A DNA stretch of 64,000 nucleotides from Deltaproteobacteria bacterium (GTDB lineage Bacteria > Myxococcota_A > Polyangia > DRWM01 > JAAZOP01), in contig JACRCX010000106.1 of NCBI GenBank assembly GCA_016218815.1, forward strand, positions 1 through 64,000, written 5' to 3'. A model generated the notes under the pieces. That model was not told where the DNA came from, did not search any database, and saw nothing but the letters and a program-made list of their open reading frames with translations. Each line of letters begins with the position of its first letter. The first letter of the stretch is position 1. A program made the position numbers and the translations under genes. Shown piece after piece: positions 62,833 to 64,000 of this stretch.

Positions 62833-63828
62833 GTGGCGCTCTTCGGACCGGATCCCGAGAAGGTCGAACGCTGGAAACAGGAGGGGAAGGTCTCGAAGCT
62901 GCGTTCGACGATCGAAGGGGGCGGGCCGTGCGCCGAGCAGGCGCAGCAGGCTCTCGTCGACATCATTTCCGATCCGTCGTCCATGCCGCTGGTGACGGAG
63001 GAAGCGACGCTGGAGGCGTTCCAGACGCTGCTCAACCTGGATCAGCACGCCGCGTCCTGGGCGATGCTGCAGTACGCGCAGACGTCGAGCGCGCGGCCCG
63101 AGGTGGCGCGCCGGATGATCGACGCCCTGGCGGTCCGGCGGACGGACGCGGCGCTGCTGGCGACGCTGCGCATGGCCGGCAGCGGGCTCACCGGCGTCGG
63201 CGTGCACGCGGTGAAGGCGCTGATTGGGATGGAGCACCCGCGGCTGAACGAGGCGTTGCGGTCGGCGTTCCTGCTGGCCGAGCGGGAGGCGCTGGTGCCG
63301 CTCCTGGGGGTGCTCGAGGTCCGGCAGGTGCCGGGGGCGTCGAAGGTGCTGGTGCACCGTTTCCCGAAGCTGCCGGCGGACCTGCGCAAGCGGGTGGCGC
63401 GGGCGCTGCACCGGCAGGGGATGGGCGCCGCGCACGCGGGCGATGCCGTGTTGCGCACGTACCTCCTGGTCGAGGAGGAGCGGTACGCGGAGGCGGCCTC
63501 GCAGCTCGAGCTGGCCTGGCAGCCGCTGGCCGAGGCACTGGGAGCGACGCCTGAGCCCGGGGATCGGACGATGCGCATCCTGCAGGCGCTGGCCCACGTC
63601 GACCGGAACCGGCTGTTCCACGCGTTGCGGCTGCGGCTGGCGAAGGCGGTGGGCGAGGCGGAGGTGCACACGGACCGCGAGTCGATCGCCGCGGCGCGGG
63701 CCGCCGCGGCGTGGATCCTGCCGGCGCTGGCCGACATCTACGGCCGCACCGGCGACGTGCGGGAGATCTCGATGCAAATCACCGCGGACCGCTTCCTGGC
63801 GGCCCGCTCGCTGCTCGAGGCGATGTAG
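62833..63828 (+). CDS. HEAT-repeat-like helical protein
   Basis: A 331-residue all-helical product with repeating helix pairs (e.g. ALLATLRMAGSGLTGVG, ALVPLLGVLEVRQVPG), suggesting a HEAT/armadillo-like scaffold. No signal peptide; probably cytoplasmic. GTG start with GAGGGTGGGG upstream; an earlier GTG (62800) has weaker support. Not recognised as a named family. It is followed after 8 bp by the aldehyde dehydrogenase gene. Confidence 0.7.
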   Translation: MALFGPDPEKVERWKQEGKVSKLRSTIEGGGPCAEQAQQALVDIISDPSSMPLVTEEATLEAFQTLLNLDQHAASWAMLQYAQTSSARPEVARRMIDALAVRRTDAALLATLRMAGSGLTGVGVHAVKALIGMEHPRLNEALRSAFLLAEREALVPLLGVLEVRQVPGASKVLVHRFPKLPADLRKRVARALHRQGMGAAHAGDAVLRTYLLVEEERYAEAASQLELAWQPLAEALGATPEPGDRTMRILQALAHVDRNRLFHALRLRLAKAVGEAEVHTDRESIAAARAAAAWILPALADIYGRTGDVREISMQITADRFLAARSLLEAM

Positions 63829-63836
63829 GGAGGACC

Positions 63837-64000
63837 ATGGAAACGTATCGCATGTTGATCGGGGGCGAATTCGTCGACGCGGCAGCGGGCCGGACGTTCG
63901 ACGTCATCGACCCCTGCCGGGTGGAGCCCGTAGCGCGGGTGCCGGCCGCCGGGCGCGAGGACGTCGACCGCGCGGTCGTCGCGGCGCGCAAGGCGTTCGA
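63837..64000 (+). CDS. Aldehyde dehydrogenase family protein, N-terminal part
   Basis: The window ends about 54 codons into this gene. The visible start (YRMLIGGEFVDAAAGRTFDV, then IDPCRVEPVARVPAAG) is typical of NAD(P)-dependent aldehyde dehydrogenases, whose catalytic Cys and Glu lie further on. ATG with GGGAGG. The substrate class cannot be read. Confidence 0.8.
   Translation, partial: METYRMLIGGEFVDAAAGRTFDVIDPCRVEPVARVPAAGREDVDRAVVAARKAF

Noticed and set aside
63188..63538. Minus-strand frame opposite the helical-repeat gene
   Set aside because: Pro/Ala/Arg-rich shadow with no start support.

Overview
The window is a GC-rich chromosomal segment that looks deltaproteobacterial, most likely from Myxococcota or an uncultured relative. 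The reasons are the density of Asp-, Cys- and Pro-rich lipoproteins carrying MopE-type, thrombospondin-3 and RCC1 repeats, two transmembrane Hanks-type Ser/Thr kinases, TPR-PEGA proteins, an AgmX/PglI-type motility protein, a PilZ protein and a DUF134/NifX-like pair. This placement is inference from gene content only. About 50 protein genes are called. I saw no rRNA, tRNA, CRISPR array, transposase or integrase. Many starts can be fixed by purine-rich Shine-Dalgarno (SD) sites, and several genes overlap by ATGA or GTGA.

Layout. 0.2-4.6 kb (minus): CHAD protein, polyphosphate kinase ppk1 and a phosphofructokinase, behind one promoter. 4.8-7.0 kb (minus): ammonium transporter and a TorF-like porin. 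7.2-10.6 kb (plus): OmpR-type regulator and hybrid kinase. 10.6-11.5 kb (plus): DUF134 regulator and NifX-like protein with a palindrome over the promoter -10. 11.5-16.4 kb (minus): zinc-type operon made of a small Cys/His peptide, ZnuC, ZnuB, ZnuA and an outer-membrane protein. 16.6-25.0 kb: vWA lipoprotein, an ABC ATPase with an ABC-2/CPBP fusion permease, an RCC1 lipoprotein and two small membrane proteins. 25.0-29.9 kb (minus): FIST sensor protein and a large hybrid kinase. 29.9-36.4 kb (minus): RND efflux pump, its adaptor and a large lipoprotein.

36.6-51.1 kb is the most distinctive block. It holds an FHA-like/AgmX protein next to a Ser/Thr kinase; an opposing run with a second kinase, two TPR-PEGA membrane proteins and three Cys- or Gly-rich lipoproteins; and a divergent ECF sigma/anti-sigma pair. 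I read it as a candidate envelope-signalling and surface-protein island. 51.2-64.0 kb: gcvH-gcvPA, a thrombospondin-3 lipoprotein, a PilZ-AMIN membrane protein, OmpA and TPR lipoproteins, lysine 2,3-aminomutase, a YciO-type protein, a small basic protein behind a near-consensus promoter, a repeat-like helical protein and the start of an aldehyde dehydrogenase.

A second theme is short dispersed repeats. At least seven families were found by eye, most present both between genes and inside coding frames (ABC ATPase tail, ZnuB insertion, RND adaptor tail, PilZ protein linker). In the RND adaptor the repeat sits where the frame has lost its expected stop. In ZnuB it lies inside a large insertion between membrane segments.
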